Shown here: piece by piece, positions 18,049 through 27,813 of the stretch
How the letters are laid out: every line of letters starts with the position of its first letter
How positions within the stretch are numbered: position 1 is the first letter of the stretch
Source of the DNA: Kribbella sp. NBC_00382
Lineage (GTDB): Bacteria > Actinomycetota > Actinomycetes > Propionibacteriales > Kribbellaceae
DNA: 64,000 nt
Assembly (NCBI RefSeq): GCF_036067295.1
Contig: NZ_CP107954.1
Span: 3,720,001 to 3,784,000 of the forward strand
Direction of reading: 5' to 3'
Notes under the pieces: generated by a model
The model's database searches: none
Told to the model about the DNA's origin: nothing
The model's input: only the letters and a program-made list of their open reading frames with translations
Made by a program: the position numbers and the translations under genes

Positions 18049-18747
18049 CTACTGCAGCGGCTGTACTCCCGGCTGGTCAACTGCTCCGGCGCGGACCAGG
18101 CCGGACCGGTAGGCGATCACTACGAGTTGAGCCCGGTCACGAGCGTCGAGCTTCATCATCGCGCGGTTCACGTGTGTCTTGGCGGTCAACGGCGAGAGCA
18201 CCAGCTGGTCGGCAATCTCCTCGTTCGACAGCCCGAGCGCCACCAGGCCGACCACCTCACGCTCGCGGTCGGTGAGGACGGCCAGGTCAGTGGAGCCGGC
18301 CCCGGAGTCGAGCTCGGGCTGGGCCAGGAAGCGGTTCAGCAGTCCACGCAGGGCTATCGGCGACAGCAACGCGTCCCCGCGAGCGACCGTGTGGATCGCG
18401 GCGATCAGCTCCTCCGGCTCGGCGCCCTTGCCGAGGAACCCGCTCGCGCCGGCCCGGATCGCCTCGAAGACGTACTCGTCGACCTCGAACGTGGTCAGGA
18501 TCAGCACCTTGACCCCGGCCAGCGACTCATCGGCGGTGAGCTGCCGGGTCGCGGCCAGACCGTCGAGCTCGGGCATCCGGATGTCCATCAGGATTACGTC
18601 AGCGCGCTCGCTGCGGGCCAGCTCGAGCGCCTCCCGGCCGTTCGCCGCCTCAGCAACGACCTCTAGCCCCGGTGCTGAGTTCACCAGCACTCGGAACCCG
18701 CTGCGGATCAGCTTCTGATCGTCGGCCAGCAGTACCCGGATCGTCAC
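18049..18747 (-). CDS. NarL/LuxR-family response regulator
   Basis: A 232-residue response regulator. The receiver domain has the acidic pair in LLADDQ, the phospho-acceptor Asp in DVILMDIRMPELDG and Thr/Lys positions further on. The C-terminal LuxR-type helix-turn-helix is LTDREREVVGLVALGLSNEEIA with VKTHVN-like TAKTHVNRAMMKL. I start at GTG 18747 (MTIRVLLADDQ), where the receiver fold begins. It overlaps the 3' end of the kinase gene by 98 bp in another frame, an unusually long overlap. Confidence 0.93.
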   Translation of the reverse strand: MTIRVLLADDQKLIRSGFRVLVNSAPGLEVVAEAANGREALELARSERADVILMDIRMPELDGLAATRQLTADESLAGVKVLILTTFEVDEYVFEAIRAGASGFLGKGAEPEELIAAIHTVARGDALLSPIALRGLLNRFLAQPELDSGAGSTDLAVLTDREREVVGLVALGLSNEEIADQLVLSPLTAKTHVNRAMMKLDARDRAQLVVIAYRSGLVRAGAVDQPGVQPLQ

Positions 18748-19939
18748 CAGTTGCTCCAGTTTCCAGAGGAAGGACGGCACGGACGCGGAATCCGCCGTGC
18801 GGTTGCGGCCCGGCGGTCAGGTCTCCGCCGACGGCAGCGACGCGCTCTCGCATGCCCAGCAACCCGTGACCGGAGCCGGGCGGACCAGCAGCGGCACCGG
18901 CGTCGCGGTACGGCGTACCGGGGTGGCCGCCGTCGTCGGTGACCTCGATCGTGAGCGACCCGCGCCGTTCCTCGAACCGGACCCGGACGGCCGCACCAGG
19001 GGCGTGTTTGACCACGTTCGTGAGGGACTCCTGCAGGATGCGATAGGTGGTCAGCTCGAGCACGTCCGGGAGAGACGTGGGCACGGGCGGCTGCCAGTCG
19101 ATGGTGATTCCGGCCGCGGTGGACGACTCGATCAGAGCACTCAGTTCCTGCAGAGAGGGTGTGGGAGCCGTCGGCAACGAGTCGACGCCTGAGCGGCGGA
19201 GCACGCCGAGCAGCACGGTCAGCTCCTGCAGCACTGTCCGGCCGCCGTCACGGACCAGCGCGAGGGCCCGGTCGGCCTCGTCCGGTTGCTCGCGGAGCAG
19301 GTGCGAGGCGACGCCGGCCTGTACGTTCATCAAGGCGATGTGATGGGCGATCACGTCGTGCAACTCGTGCGCGATCCGCAGCCGCTCCTCGATCACCCGC
19401 CGCTCGGCCTCCTCCTCGCGGGACTGTTCAGCCCGGCGGACCCGATCCTCCAGCTCGTCCAGGTAAGCCCGCCGGTACCGCACCGCCTCGCCGATGGCAG
19501 CGGCGAACAGTACGAAGATCGCGACCGAGAGGTTGGCAAGCAGGTCACCGTCCGTGAACAGTGCAGCCGTGACGACCATCACGACGACGACTGACACGCA
19601 CGCGATCGAGCGGGTCCGCCGGTCCTTCTGGATCACCACGGTGTAGATCGCGCAGGCCAGCGCGAGGCCGATCGGGCTCTTCACCTGCGCGGTGGCCGCG
19701 TAACCGATCGTCGCCAGCGTGCTGATCGTCAGCACGACGAGCGGAGCCTTCCGGCGGAAGGCCAGCGGCAGGCAGGCGATCAGGATCAGGATCGTGCCGG
19801 TGACGGTCAGATGGATCTGGCGGCCGTCGTGCCTGGTGCCTGGTTGCAGCAGATTGATGGCGAGCAGCAGCAGCACGATGGCGTGGTCGTACGCCAACGG
19901 ATGCCCCTTGAATCGGGACTGCCACGGACTTGCTGCCAT
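18650..19939 (-). CDS. NarL-type sensor histidine kinase (HisKA_3)
   Basis: A 429-residue kinase with four or five N-terminal membrane spans and almost no extracellular loops, so it probably senses within the membrane. The dimerisation/phosphoacceptor box is RIAHELHDVIAHHIALM, followed by the ATPase boxes LTNVVKHAPGAAV (N) and GHGLLGMRERV (G). The gene reads about 40 codons past the usual end of the ATPase domain, into the response-regulator gene. Cognate regulator is the next gene; a likely target is the MMPL transporter downstream. Confidence 0.92.
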   Translation of the reverse strand: MAASPWQSRFKGHPLAYDHAIVLLLLAINLLQPGTRHDGRQIHLTVTGTILILIACLPLAFRRKAPLVVLTISTLATIGYAATAQVKSPIGLALACAIYTVVIQKDRRTRSIACVSVVVVMVVTAALFTDGDLLANLSVAIFVLFAAAIGEAVRYRRAYLDELEDRVRRAEQSREEEAERRVIEERLRIAHELHDVIAHHIALMNVQAGVASHLLREQPDEADRALALVRDGGRTVLQELTVLLGVLRRSGVDSLPTAPTPSLQELSALIESSTAAGITIDWQPPVPTSLPDVLELTTYRILQESLTNVVKHAPGAAVRVRFEERRGSLTIEVTDDGGHPGTPYRDAGAAAGPPGSGHGLLGMRERVAAVGGDLTAGPQPHGGFRVRAVLPLETGATGDDPGTAGRRSEADPQRVPSAGELSTGARGRC

Positions 19940-20016
19940 TCCCTCACTCTACGTGCGCACGGCCGGCGGACGCGTCGTCCACCGGCCGTATCCACGCAGT
20001 ACTGCGTACGCAGTAC

Positions 20017-21603
20017 CTACTCGAACGGAGTCCGCAGGTCCGGCTTGCTGACCTTGGCTGCCACAGCGGCTGGCGTCGGTACCGGCAGCGGGTGGCCCGC
20101 CACCGACGTGTCGGCGGCCGGCAGCTCACCGGTCAGCAAGTACTTCGTGCCGATCGCGTTCGCGGCCGGGTTGACCAGGGCGCGCGTGTTCGAGAAGACG
20201 GTGTGCTTGCCCGAGTCCTTCTCGGTGACCAGGACCGAGGACGGCAGCGACGCATGCATCTTGAGCGCACCGGCGTACGGCGTGGCCGGGTCGCCGATCG
20301 TGTTGAACATCAGTACGCCGGGCAGGCCCTTGCCGGTGATCTTGACCCGGCCCGGGCTGTCGAACGCCCAGCTCTGGCAGGCGCTGCCGCTGGTCCAGAT
20401 GTTGTACCAGGAGAACTGCGAGGTCTTCGCCAGCCGGGCCGCGTCCCGCTCGTACGTCTTCCGGTCGCGCGACCACTTCGAGTCGACACAGATCACCGAG
20501 TTGAAGATGGCGTTGAACTGCTCGGCGTCCGCGCTGGTGTCCGGCGTGGCGAAGCCGACCAGGGCGGCGTCGTCACCGCCGACGGCGTACGCGCTGAGCG
20601 CCTGGGTGAACGGGATCCAGGCCGACTCGGAGAACAGCACCCCGTACGCCGTGCCGAGCAGCTCGCTGCCGCCGACCACACCGTGTGGCGTGGTGCGGAA
20701 GTCGGTCAGCGTCTTGTTCCAGGCGGCTCGCACGGTGGCGACGTCCTTGCCCAGGTGGAAGACGTTGTCGTACTTCGCCACCCACGGCAGGTAGTACTCC
20801 TCGAGCCGCTTCTGCAGCGCCGGGCCCTGGGTGAGGCCGGCCTGGTACCACATGTCCTTCGGGGTCGGGTCGATGTTGCCGTCGATGATCATCCGGCCGA
20901 CCCGCTGCGGGAACAGCTGCCCGTAGACGGCGCCGAGGTACGTACCGTAGGAGAAGCCGACGTAGTTGAGCTTCTGCTCGCCCAGGGCCGCGCGGATGGA
21001 GTCCATGTCGCGGGCCACGTCGACAGTGCCGAGGTGCGGGAGGACAGCCTTGTTCTGGTCGTTGCAGCCCTTCGCGTAGCTGCTCCAGAGCTTCCACAGC
21101 TCGGACCGGCTCGCCTTGGCATCCGGGTCCGGCTGCGGCGGGGTGAAGTGGTCCGGGGCGGCACAGCTGACCGGCGAGCTGTGCCAGACGCCACGCGGGT
21201 CGAAGCCGATCACGTCGTACGCGTCCAGCACGCCCTTGTCGAGCCGGGTGAATCCGGTGGGGTCCGGCCTGGTCAGCGATCCTGCGAGCGTCGATCCACC
21301 GCCACCGGGGCCGCCCGGGTTGACCAGTAGCGAGCCGAGCCGCTTGGCCGGGTCGTTCGCCGCGTGCTTCGTGACCAGGACGGACAGTGTGGCGCCGTAC
21401 GGGCGGGAGTATTCCAGCGGGACCTTCAGGGTGGCGCAGGTGAGCGCCGGGTACGGCGTCGCGATGTCGTCGGGGCAGGCGCCGAAGACCAGTGCCTGAG
21501 GGTGCTTGCCCTCAGCAACTGTCGGGGTGGCGGCGACGGCTGAGACGGCAGGAGCGATCAGGGCCAGGCTTGCGGTGGCAGTGAGGGCCACACGGAGACG
21601 CAT
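20017..21603 (-). CDS. Secreted alpha/beta hydrolase, tripeptidyl-aminopeptidase (TAP/SlpE) type
   Basis: A 528-residue exported hydrolase of the S33 peptidase group. Signal peptide with cleavage near AVAA at residue 25. The catalytic serine is in VGFSYGTYLGAVYG, and the oxyanion region is LLVNPGGPGGGGS. The C-terminal TAP-like domain supplies Asp (GDPATPYAGA) and His (GKHTVFSN). Streptomyces homologues release tripeptides or dipeptides from protein N-termini outside the cell. It stands alone upstream of the histidine kinase gene. Confidence 0.92.
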   Translation of the reverse strand: MRLRVALTATASLALIAPAVSAVAATPTVAEGKHPQALVFGACPDDIATPYPALTCATLKVPLEYSRPYGATLSVLVTKHAANDPAKRLGSLLVNPGGPGGGGSTLAGSLTRPDPTGFTRLDKGVLDAYDVIGFDPRGVWHSSPVSCAAPDHFTPPQPDPDAKASRSELWKLWSSYAKGCNDQNKAVLPHLGTVDVARDMDSIRAALGEQKLNYVGFSYGTYLGAVYGQLFPQRVGRMIIDGNIDPTPKDMWYQAGLTQGPALQKRLEEYYLPWVAKYDNVFHLGKDVATVRAAWNKTLTDFRTTPHGVVGGSELLGTAYGVLFSESAWIPFTQALSAYAVGGDDAALVGFATPDTSADAEQFNAIFNSVICVDSKWSRDRKTYERDAARLAKTSQFSWYNIWTSGSACQSWAFDSPGRVKITGKGLPGVLMFNTIGDPATPYAGALKMHASLPSSVLVTEKDSGKHTVFSNTRALVNPAANAIGTKYLLTGELPAADTSVAGHPLPVPTPAAVAAKVSKPDLRTPFE

Positions 21604-21723
21604 CGGCGAACTACCTCCAGGAGGAGTGGACGGGTGCGTTTCGCAACGTACCGCGCGGGGAGGTCGCCCTGGGTGGTCGTTCGGTTGCAGGAAGCTGCAA
21701 CGGACAGAGGAGGTCAGAGGAGG

Positions 21724-22074
21724 TCAGAGGAGTTCGCGGAGAGCGGCTACCGGGTCCGGGGCGGCTAGTAGTTGGAGACCGCGGGGTAGGAGCATCAGTT
21801 GGCCGCTGGCGTCCCTGGAGGCGATCCGGGCGCGCTCGTAGATCAGCTCGATCTCGGCCGTCAGTGCGTCGAAGGCGTAGGTGTTGCCCTCGGTCCAGCG
21901 GGGCTTGCCGAACTCCTGGCGCAACCACTTGCGGAGCTTGCCGCTGCCGAGGTGCTTGCCGAGCTGGACGCCGGGGAACAGCGCCACGAAGCTCTGCGCG
22001 GCCAGCACAACGATGTCGGTCGCGAGCATCCGCTGGATCTCGGCCTCGAGGTTCAGCGCGTACTCACTGCTCAC
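21724..22074 (-). CDS. Small protein of unknown function
   Basis: A 116-residue protein that I do not recognise. It starts with ATG overlapping the stop of the FGGY kinase gene (ATGA), so it is translationally coupled and is the last gene of the amidase-otsA operon. Predicted largely helical, with a hydrophobic stretch TDIVVLAAQSFVALFPGV and a basic middle (GSGKLRKWLRQEFGKPRW). No signal peptide, cysteine pair or known motif was seen. A 10-bp tandem repeat (CAGAGGAGGT, nearly three copies, 21705-21732) runs through its stop codon. Confidence 0.65.
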   Translation of the reverse strand: MSSEYALNLEAEIQRMLATDIVVLAAQSFVALFPGVQLGKHLGSGKLRKWLRQEFGKPRWTEGNTYAFDALTAEIELIYERARIASRDASGQLMLLPRGLQLLAAPDPVAALRELL

Positions 22075-23501
22075 CAGCTGCTCGTCTCCTTCGAGGCCTG
22101 GACCGCGAGTCCGCGGAGGGTCTCGTAGCGGGGGCGCAGGGTTCTGACTCGCTCGACCTCGGCGGCGACCGGCTCGAGGTGCTCACCGCCGGGTGACGGC
22201 GACAGGCCGAGGGCGACCGCCGCCGCGCCGCGGGCGCCGACCTCGGGCTCGGAGCAGACGTCGGTGGGACGGTCGAAGGTCGCGGTCAGGCAGCGCCGCC
22301 ACCAGGCTGATGCGTCGATGCCGCCACCACCCAGGACGACCTGGAGCGGACGGCCGAAGAGTTCGTCGAGCATGCGCAGGCCGCGATCAATCTCGAGCGA
22401 GGCACCCTGCAGGGACGCGGCGAGCAGGTCAGCGGCGGAGTCGTCGAACGACAGTCCGAAGTACACGCCGGAACCGCTCGGGACCGTGTCCGGCGGCCGG
22501 GTGCCGGCGTGGAACGGGATCGCGATCACGCGGGACGAGCCGATCTCCACGTCGGTGGGTTCAGGGGCGTCGAGATTCAGTACGCCGGTGAGCCACGCAT
22601 GCAGGTTTCCCGCGGCAGAGAAGGCCATCCCGGTCACCGCATGCTGGTCGTCGACCCGGTACCGCCACAGCTCCCACGGCAATTCGGGTGCGCCCTCGAT
22701 CGGGTGCACGACGCGGACGGCGGCCGAAGTACCGACCGTCACTGCTGCTGTCCTGGCGTCATACGCGCCGGTACCGACGTTGGAGGCCGCGCCGTCGCCG
22801 GTCGGCGGATGAATCGGTACTCCGACCAGCCCCGGCCACCGTCTCGCGTACTCACTGGAAAGCGCGCCGGTCCACCCGGTAGGCACAATCGGCGGAAGCT
22901 GGCCGGCCGTCACCCCTGCGACGGCCAGCGCCTCGTCGTCGTACCCGCCGCTGGCGAGGTTGAGCGTGCCGGTGCCCGAGGCAACCGAGACCGAGGTGAC
23001 GCGCTCGCCGGTCAGGCGCTCGAGTACAAGATCGGGAAGCCCCGCATAGCCGGCCGGTGACGTGATCGACCGCAGCCACGGGATGCGGCGGGTCCAGTAG
23101 AGCCGGTGCAGCCAGGCGCCGGTCCTCGCGTGGAAGGCGCGCTCGTCGAAAGCCGGGTCCAGCGCGAGGTCGACCGACCGGGTGTCGACCCAGGGGATGA
23201 CCGGAGTGAGCGCCACGCCTTTGTTGTCCAGAGCAACGATCGAGTGCCACTGCGAGGACAGCACGATCGCGGTGATGTCGACCAGATGCCCGTTCTGCTG
23301 TAACTCGTCGAGGCAGCCGAGCAGCCCCTCGATGTAGTCGTGAAGCTCAAGGGTCGCTTCACCAAGAGGACCGTAGACGGCGCCGATCTTGTGCCGGGCA
23401 AGGGCTCCGGGCAGCGGCGACGCGTCGGCCGACAGCACCAACGCGCGCGCGGACGAAGTACCTAGATCGAGAGCAAGGATCCGGCCATCAGTCTTCTGCA
23501 T
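22071..23501 (-). CDS. FGGY-family carbohydrate kinase
   Basis: A 476-residue sugar kinase. Phosphate 1 loop [15 protein letters not shown], the middle glycine motif [12 protein letters not shown], and the adenosine loop [14 protein letters not shown] are all present. The catalytic Asp is probably that of [11 protein letters not shown]. By style it is closer to gluconate/xylulose kinases than to glycerol kinase, but the sugar cannot be fixed. It overlaps otsA by 14 bp and the small gene downstream by 4 bp, so it belongs to a coupled operon. Confidence 0.88.
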   Translation of the reverse strand: MQKTDGRILALDLGTSSARALVLSADASPLPGALARHKIGAVYGPLGEATLELHDYIEGLLGCLDELQQNGHLVDITAIVLSSQWHSIVALDNKGVALTPVIPWVDTRSVDLALDPAFDERAFHARTGAWLHRLYWTRRIPWLRSITSPAGYAGLPDLVLERLTGERVTSVSVASGTGTLNLASGGYDDEALAVAGVTAGQLPPIVPTGWTGALSSEYARRWPGLVGVPIHPPTGDGAASNVGTGAYDARTAAVTVGTSAAVRVVHPIEGAPELPWELWRYRVDDQHAVTGMAFSAAGNLHAWLTGVLNLDAPEPTDVEIGSSRVIAIPFHAGTRPPDTVPSGSGVYFGLSFDDSAADLLAASLQGASLEIDRGLRMLDELFGRPLQVVLGGGGIDASAWWRRCLTATFDRPTDVCSEPEVGARGAAAVALGLSPSPGGEHLEPVAAEVERVRTLRPRYETLRGLAVQASKETSSW

Positions 23502-24885
23502 GGAGCGCCTTGAGGAACGACGCGGCCCAGACGTTGACGTCGTGTGCTGCCAAATGTTTGCGCATCGCCTTCATGCGGCGGCCCAGTTGGCGGTCGTCGG
23601 TGTTCATGGCGTCGACGATGGTGTCCTTCATGCCATTGATGTCGTGCGGGTTCACCAAGAAGGCCTGGCGGAACTCGTCGGCGGCTCCGGCGAACTCCGA
23701 GAGCACCAGCGCACCCGTGTCGTCGTACCGGCAGGCCACGTACTCCTTGGCGACGAGGTTCATGCCATCGCGCAACGGCGTCACGACGGCGACATCGGCC
23801 GCCCGGAAGAGCGCTGCCATCTCGGTGCGTGAGTAGGAGGTGTGCAAATAGTTGATCGCCGGCGTCCCGATCCGGCCGTGCTCGCCGTTGATCCGCCCGA
23901 CGAGCAGTTCGATCTCGTCCCGTAGTACGCGGTACTGCTCCACGCGCTCCCGCGAAGGCGTCGCCACCTGGATGAACACCGCGTCGTCGACCGACACCCG
24001 GCCCTCGTCGAGCAGCTCGCCGAAGGCACGCAACCGCTGCCGGATGCCCTTCGTGTAGTCGAGCCGGTCCACGCCGAGCAGGATGTGCGCCGGGTTGCCG
24101 ACCTCCTGGCGCATCTCCGCGGCCCGCGCCTCGGTCTCGGGCTGCCGCGCGAGCTGCTCCAGCTCACCGACATCGATCGAGATCGGGAACGCCTTCGCCC
24201 GTACGACGCGATCGTCCGGCAGATGAATCCGGTCGCCGCGGGTCCGCAACCCCATCCGGTTGCGCGCGAGCCGGGCGAAGTTCGACGCAGCCCCCGGCCG
24301 CTGGAAACCGACCAGGTCGGCGCCCATCAGCCCGTCGAGGATCTGCCGGCGCCACGGCATCTGCGCGAACAGCTCGGTCGGCGGGAACGGGATGTGCAGG
24401 AAGAAGCCGATCCGTACGTCGGGACGCAACCGGCGCAGCATCGCCGGTACGAGCTGCAGTTGGTAGTCGTGCACCCAGACCACCGCGTTGTCGTCGGCTG
24501 CCTCCGCGGCCGCCTCGGCGAACCGGCGGTTGACCGCGACGTACGACTCCCACCACTCCCGGTGGAACTCGGGCGCCACGATCACGTCGTGGTAGAGCGG
24601 CCAGAGCGTCGCGTTGGAGAAGCCTTCGTAGTACAGCTGGATGTCCTCGGCCGACAGCGTCACCGGGACGAGGTGCATCCCGCCCTCGTCGAACGGGTCC
24701 AGCTTCTCGTCCGCGCCACCGGTCCAGCCGATCCAGGCGCCGTGGTGGCGCTGCATCACCGGCGCCAGCGCGGTCACCAGGCCACCGGGGCTGCGGCGCC
24801 AGGCAGTGGTGCCGTCGGGCATCTCGATCCGGTCGACAGGCAGCCGGTTGGCCACCACTACGAAGGAACTGCGTCCGCTCGGCAT
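23488..24885 (-). CDS. otsA: Trehalose-6-phosphate synthase (GT20)
   Basis: Makes trehalose 6-phosphate from a nucleotide glucose and glucose 6-phosphate. The 465-residue protein shows the GT20 marks: [11 protein letters not shown] at the start, [51 protein letters not shown] and the C-terminal [10 protein letters not shown] segment with VLSEFAGA. It is fourth from the right of a leftward operon, only 6 bp after the oxidoreductase gene. The matching phosphatase otsB is 3.5 kb away on the other strand, not in this operon. Confidence 0.96.
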   Translation of the reverse strand: MPSGRSSFVVVANRLPVDRIEMPDGTTAWRRSPGGLVTALAPVMQRHHGAWIGWTGGADEKLDPFDEGGMHLVPVTLSAEDIQLYYEGFSNATLWPLYHDVIVAPEFHREWWESYVAVNRRFAEAAAEAADDNAVVWVHDYQLQLVPAMLRRLRPDVRIGFFLHIPFPPTELFAQMPWRRQILDGLMGADLVGFQRPGAASNFARLARNRMGLRTRGDRIHLPDDRVVRAKAFPISIDVGELEQLARQPETEARAAEMRQEVGNPAHILLGVDRLDYTKGIRQRLRAFGELLDEGRVSVDDAVFIQVATPSRERVEQYRVLRDEIELLVGRINGEHGRIGTPAINYLHTSYSRTEMAALFRAADVAVVTPLRDGMNLVAKEYVACRYDDTGALVLSEFAGAADEFRQAFLVNPHDINGMKDTIVDAMNTDDRQLGRRMKAMRKHLAAHDVNVWAASFLKALHAED

Positions 24886-24891
24886 CAGTTG

Positions 24892-25893
24892 TTATCCACC
24901 CAGGTATTCGTCGTCGCCGGGGTAGCTGACCCCGATCTGTCTACGCGTCTCGTCCAGCAGCTCGAGGATCTCGATCGTCGCGGCATGCGGAAGGGCCGGG
25001 CACTCGATCTGCCCGGCGCGCAGCGCACGCATCACTTCGGCTGCTTCGTAGTGGTACCCAAGGCCATGCGCCGGTACGTCCACGCGCTCCTGGCCGCTGG
25101 CCGTACTGCGGACGTAGTACTCGGGGTTGTGGAAGCGGTGCGGGAGCAGCAGGCTGCCCTCGGGACCGCTGACCGAGGCAGTCCACGGGTTCTGCGAACG
25201 GAGCCCGCAGGTCAGCGCGGCGACCGCGCCGGAGTCGTAGCGCCAGGCCATCGCGACGTTCAGGTCGACGCCGTCGTCGTTGAGCGAGCCGACCGCCTTG
25301 ACCTCGGCGGGCTTGCCGAGCGCCATGTAGACGAACGTCATCGGGTAGATGCCGCCGTCCATCAGCGAGCCGCCGCCCAGGGCGTGATCGAGCAGCCGGG
25401 CCGGGAGTTGCGGCTTGTGGAAGCCGAAGTCGGCCAGCGCCTCCATCGGCTCACCGATGGTGCCCTTGGCCAGGTCCTCGAAGAACGCCTGGACGACGGG
25501 GTTGGTGCGCATCCACATCGCCTCGGCGAAGAGCGTGTTGTTCTCGTGGGCGACGGCAACGAGGTCGCGGGCCTGCTTCGCGGTCAGCGTGACCGGCTTC
25601 TCGCAGAGTACGGCGATCTTGGCCTGCAGCGCGGCGCGGGCGATCGCGTAGTGCTGCGGGTGCGGAGTACCGATGTAGAGGACGTCGACGTGGCCGTCGT
25701 CGATCAGCCGGCGCCAGTCGTCGTACCGGTGCTCGATGCCGAACTCGTCGGCGAACTTGTTCGCGGACTCCAGTGAGCGTGACGCGACGGCCGTCACCAC
25801 CGCCTCGTCTTCGAGGACGGCGAGGTCTTTGGTGAACGAGGTGGAGATGTTGCCAGTAGCAACAACTCCCCAGCGGACGCGATCTACACCCAT
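24892..25893 (-). CDS. Gfo/Idh/MocA-family oxidoreductase
   Basis: A 333-residue NAD(P)-dependent sugar or cyclitol dehydrogenase. The N-terminal Rossmann fold begins RWGVVATGNISTSFTKDL, with the family motif EKPVTLTAKQARDL (conserved EKP). The C-terminal substrate domain contains GGGSLMDGGIYPM, with the conserved Asp and Tyr rather than the catalytic DxxxH pattern being clearest. The substrate is unknown. It overlaps the amidase gene by 10 bp and is 6 bp from otsA. Confidence 0.88.
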   Translation of the reverse strand: MGVDRVRWGVVATGNISTSFTKDLAVLEDEAVVTAVASRSLESANKFADEFGIEHRYDDWRRLIDDGHVDVLYIGTPHPQHYAIARAALQAKIAVLCEKPVTLTAKQARDLVAVAHENNTLFAEAMWMRTNPVVQAFFEDLAKGTIGEPMEALADFGFHKPQLPARLLDHALGGGSLMDGGIYPMTFVYMALGKPAEVKAVGSLNDDGVDLNVAMAWRYDSGAVAALTCGLRSQNPWTASVSGPEGSLLLPHRFHNPEYYVRSTASGQERVDVPAHGLGYHYEAAEVMRALRAGQIECPALPHAATIEILELLDETRRQIGVSYPGDDEYLGG

Positions 25894-27320
25894 GGTGTGA
25901 ACTCCGGGGTCGGGAACGGGCCGTGAGCCTTGATTCTCGCGGTTTCGAAGGCGTGCGCCAAGCGAATGAGGGTGGCGTCACTGCGGCCGGTGCCGTGGAA
26001 GGTGATCCCGACAGGCAGGCCTTCGACCAGGCCGGACGGCACCGCGAGCAGCGGATAGCCGGCCAATGCGGCATGTGAGGACGAACTGCCGAGCACGTGA
26101 TCTCCGTTGAGCAGGTCGATCGCCCAAGCAGGTGAGTACGACGGTGTGACCAGTGCGTCTAGCTGATTGTCGCGCAACAGGTTGTCGATCCCGTCGCGAC
26201 CGGCTCGCAGCCCGGACAGCCGGGCGGCGACGTAGACGGCCGAGTCGAGGCCGTCGGTCTGCTCGGAGCGCTCGAAGAGTTCTTGGCCGAAGTACCGGAG
26301 CTCCGTGTCGGCGTGGGCCTTGTTGAAGGCGATCACGTCGGCGACGGTGCGCGGGCCGCCGGGGTGGCGGGTGGCCAGGTACGCGGCGAGGTCGACCTTC
26401 ATCTCGTACGCGAGGATCGCGAGCTGGTCCTCCTCGCTGCCCGGCGACGGCAGCGACAGCCGGTCGACGAGCGTCGCGCCGGCCGCCGACAGCAGCGTCA
26501 GTGCCTGCTCGGTGACCTGGTCGAGGCTGTTCGAGTACCCCCACAACGGGCCACGCGGTACTCCGATGCGAACGCCGGTGAGGTCCTCCGATGCGCAGCT
26601 GGCCTCGTAGTCGATGCCACCGCCGGTCATCACGGTGAGCAGGGCGGCGGCCTGACGGACGGTCCTGGTCATCGGACCGGCCGTGTCCTGCGAGTGGCTG
26701 AGCGGGATGATGCCCTGCTGCGGGATCAGGCCGACCGTCGGTTTGAGGCCGACGATGCCGTTGAGGGCCGCTGGGCAGACGATCGAGCCGTTGGTCTCGG
26801 TACCGATCGCGAGGTCGGCCAGCCCGGCGGCGACTGCTGCGCCGGAGCCGCTCGAGGAGCCGCCGGCGGAGCGGTTGAGGGCGTACGGGTTGCGGGTCAG
26901 GCCGCCGTACGCGCTCCAGCCGGATGACGAGGCCGAGCCGCGGAAGTTGGCCCACTCGCTCAGATTCGTCTTGCCCAGGATGATGCAGCCGGCCTCACGC
27001 AGGCGGCGGACCAGCGGGGCGTCGTACGGGGGAGGCGGCTGGTCGGCCAGCGCCAGTGAGCCCGCCGTGGTGGGGAGGTCGGCGGTGTCGATGTTGTCCT
27101 TGACCAGCACGGGCAGGCCGTGGAGTGGTCCACGGATCCGGCCGTCGTCACGTTCCGTGTCCAGTCGGACGGCTTCGGTCAGGGCGGCTGGGTTGGGGGT
27201 GCAGACGGCGTTCACGAGCGGATTCAGCTCGGAGTACCGGAACTGCAGCTCCTCGACCGCCGCGACGGCGGTTCGCGGACCGGGCGACACGTCGCCGGGG
27301 CCTTGTCGAGTTGAGCTCAC
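25884..27320 (-). CDS. Amidase signature family hydrolase
   Basis: A 478-residue amidase. The Ser-cisSer-Lys triad is visible: Lys in LPVLVKDNIDTADLPTT, the cis-Ser in GGSSSGSGAAVAAG and the nucleophile in the GTETNGSIVCPAA segment. Family members hydrolyse amides or act in transamidation; no GatA context (gatB/gatC) is near. I start at GTG 27320 (MSSTRQGPGDV); the frame is open much further upstream, but that part has no family match. It is the first gene of the leftward operon with the oxidoreductase, otsA and the kinase. Confidence 0.88.
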   Translation of the reverse strand: MSSTRQGPGDVSPGPRTAVAAVEELQFRYSELNPLVNAVCTPNPAALTEAVRLDTERDDGRIRGPLHGLPVLVKDNIDTADLPTTAGSLALADQPPPPYDAPLVRRLREAGCIILGKTNLSEWANFRGSASSSGWSAYGGLTRNPYALNRSAGGSSSGSGAAVAAGLADLAIGTETNGSIVCPAALNGIVGLKPTVGLIPQQGIIPLSHSQDTAGPMTRTVRQAAALLTVMTGGGIDYEASCASEDLTGVRIGVPRGPLWGYSNSLDQVTEQALTLLSAAGATLVDRLSLPSPGSEEDQLAILAYEMKVDLAAYLATRHPGGPRTVADVIAFNKAHADTELRYFGQELFERSEQTDGLDSAVYVAARLSGLRAGRDGIDNLLRDNQLDALVTPSYSPAWAIDLLNGDHVLGSSSSHAALAGYPLLAVPSGLVEGLPVGITFHGTGRSDATLIRLAHAFETARIKAHGPFPTPEFTPWV

Positions 27321-27500
27321 ACCGTCGATCCTGCCAGAGTTGAGCGCGCCCGGCCGTCCGCCTGGGTGTCCGTGGGATCCACCCTGCTCCGTCCCGCGAC
27401 ACAACGCTAAGTAGCTGCGCGGTGAATGACATTGCTGTCGTTCTCCGCGTAGGGTGGAACGCGGACGGACGATCACCGACCGCACGGGAGTCACCAGCAG

Positions 27501-27809
27501 ATGGACAGCGCCAACGCCAGCACCTCCGGCCCCGCCGAGGCGGGCCTGCCGGCCGTCGCTGGGTTGTCCGACCGGGACGGTGCCATCCTCGGCTTCGAGC
27601 GGCACTGGTGGAAGTACGCCGGTGCCAAGGAGCAGGCGATCCGGGACCAGTTCCAGATGTCGGCGACCCGGTACTACCAGGTGCTCAACGCCCTGATCGA
27701 CCGGCCCGAGGCCCTCGCGCACGACCCACTGCTGGTCAAGCGCCTGCGCCGGCTGCGAGCCGCCCGCCAACGGGCCCGATCCGCCCGTCGGCTGGGCATC
27801 GAGGTCTGA
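27501..27809 (+). CDS. DUF3263 protein, probable small DNA-binding regulator
   Basis: A 102-residue actinobacterial protein matching DUF3263. The core LSDRDGAILGFERHWWKYAGAKEQAI followed by FQMSATRYYQVLNALIDRPEAL resembles a sigma-70 region-4-like helix-turn-helix, so DNA binding is plausible but unproven. It is 4 bp upstream of the LytR_C gene; this gene pair is a recurrent order in actinobacteria. ATG 27501 is the start. The 180 bp before it separates it from the divergent amidase gene. Confidence 0.88.
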   Translation: MDSANASTSGPAEAGLPAVAGLSDRDGAILGFERHWWKYAGAKEQAIRDQFQMSATRYYQVLNALIDRPEALAHDPLLVKRLRRLRAARQRARSARRLGIEV

Positions 27810-27813
27810 AGTC

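Noticed and set aside
21705..21732. Tandem CAGAGGAGGT units as a regulatory array
   Set aside because: Fewer than three copies at the end of an operon. It is more simply a short slippage repeat.
24085..25776. 563-codon plus-strand frame over otsA and the oxidoreductase
   Set aside because: It spans two genuine genes in antisense and has no recognisable domain.
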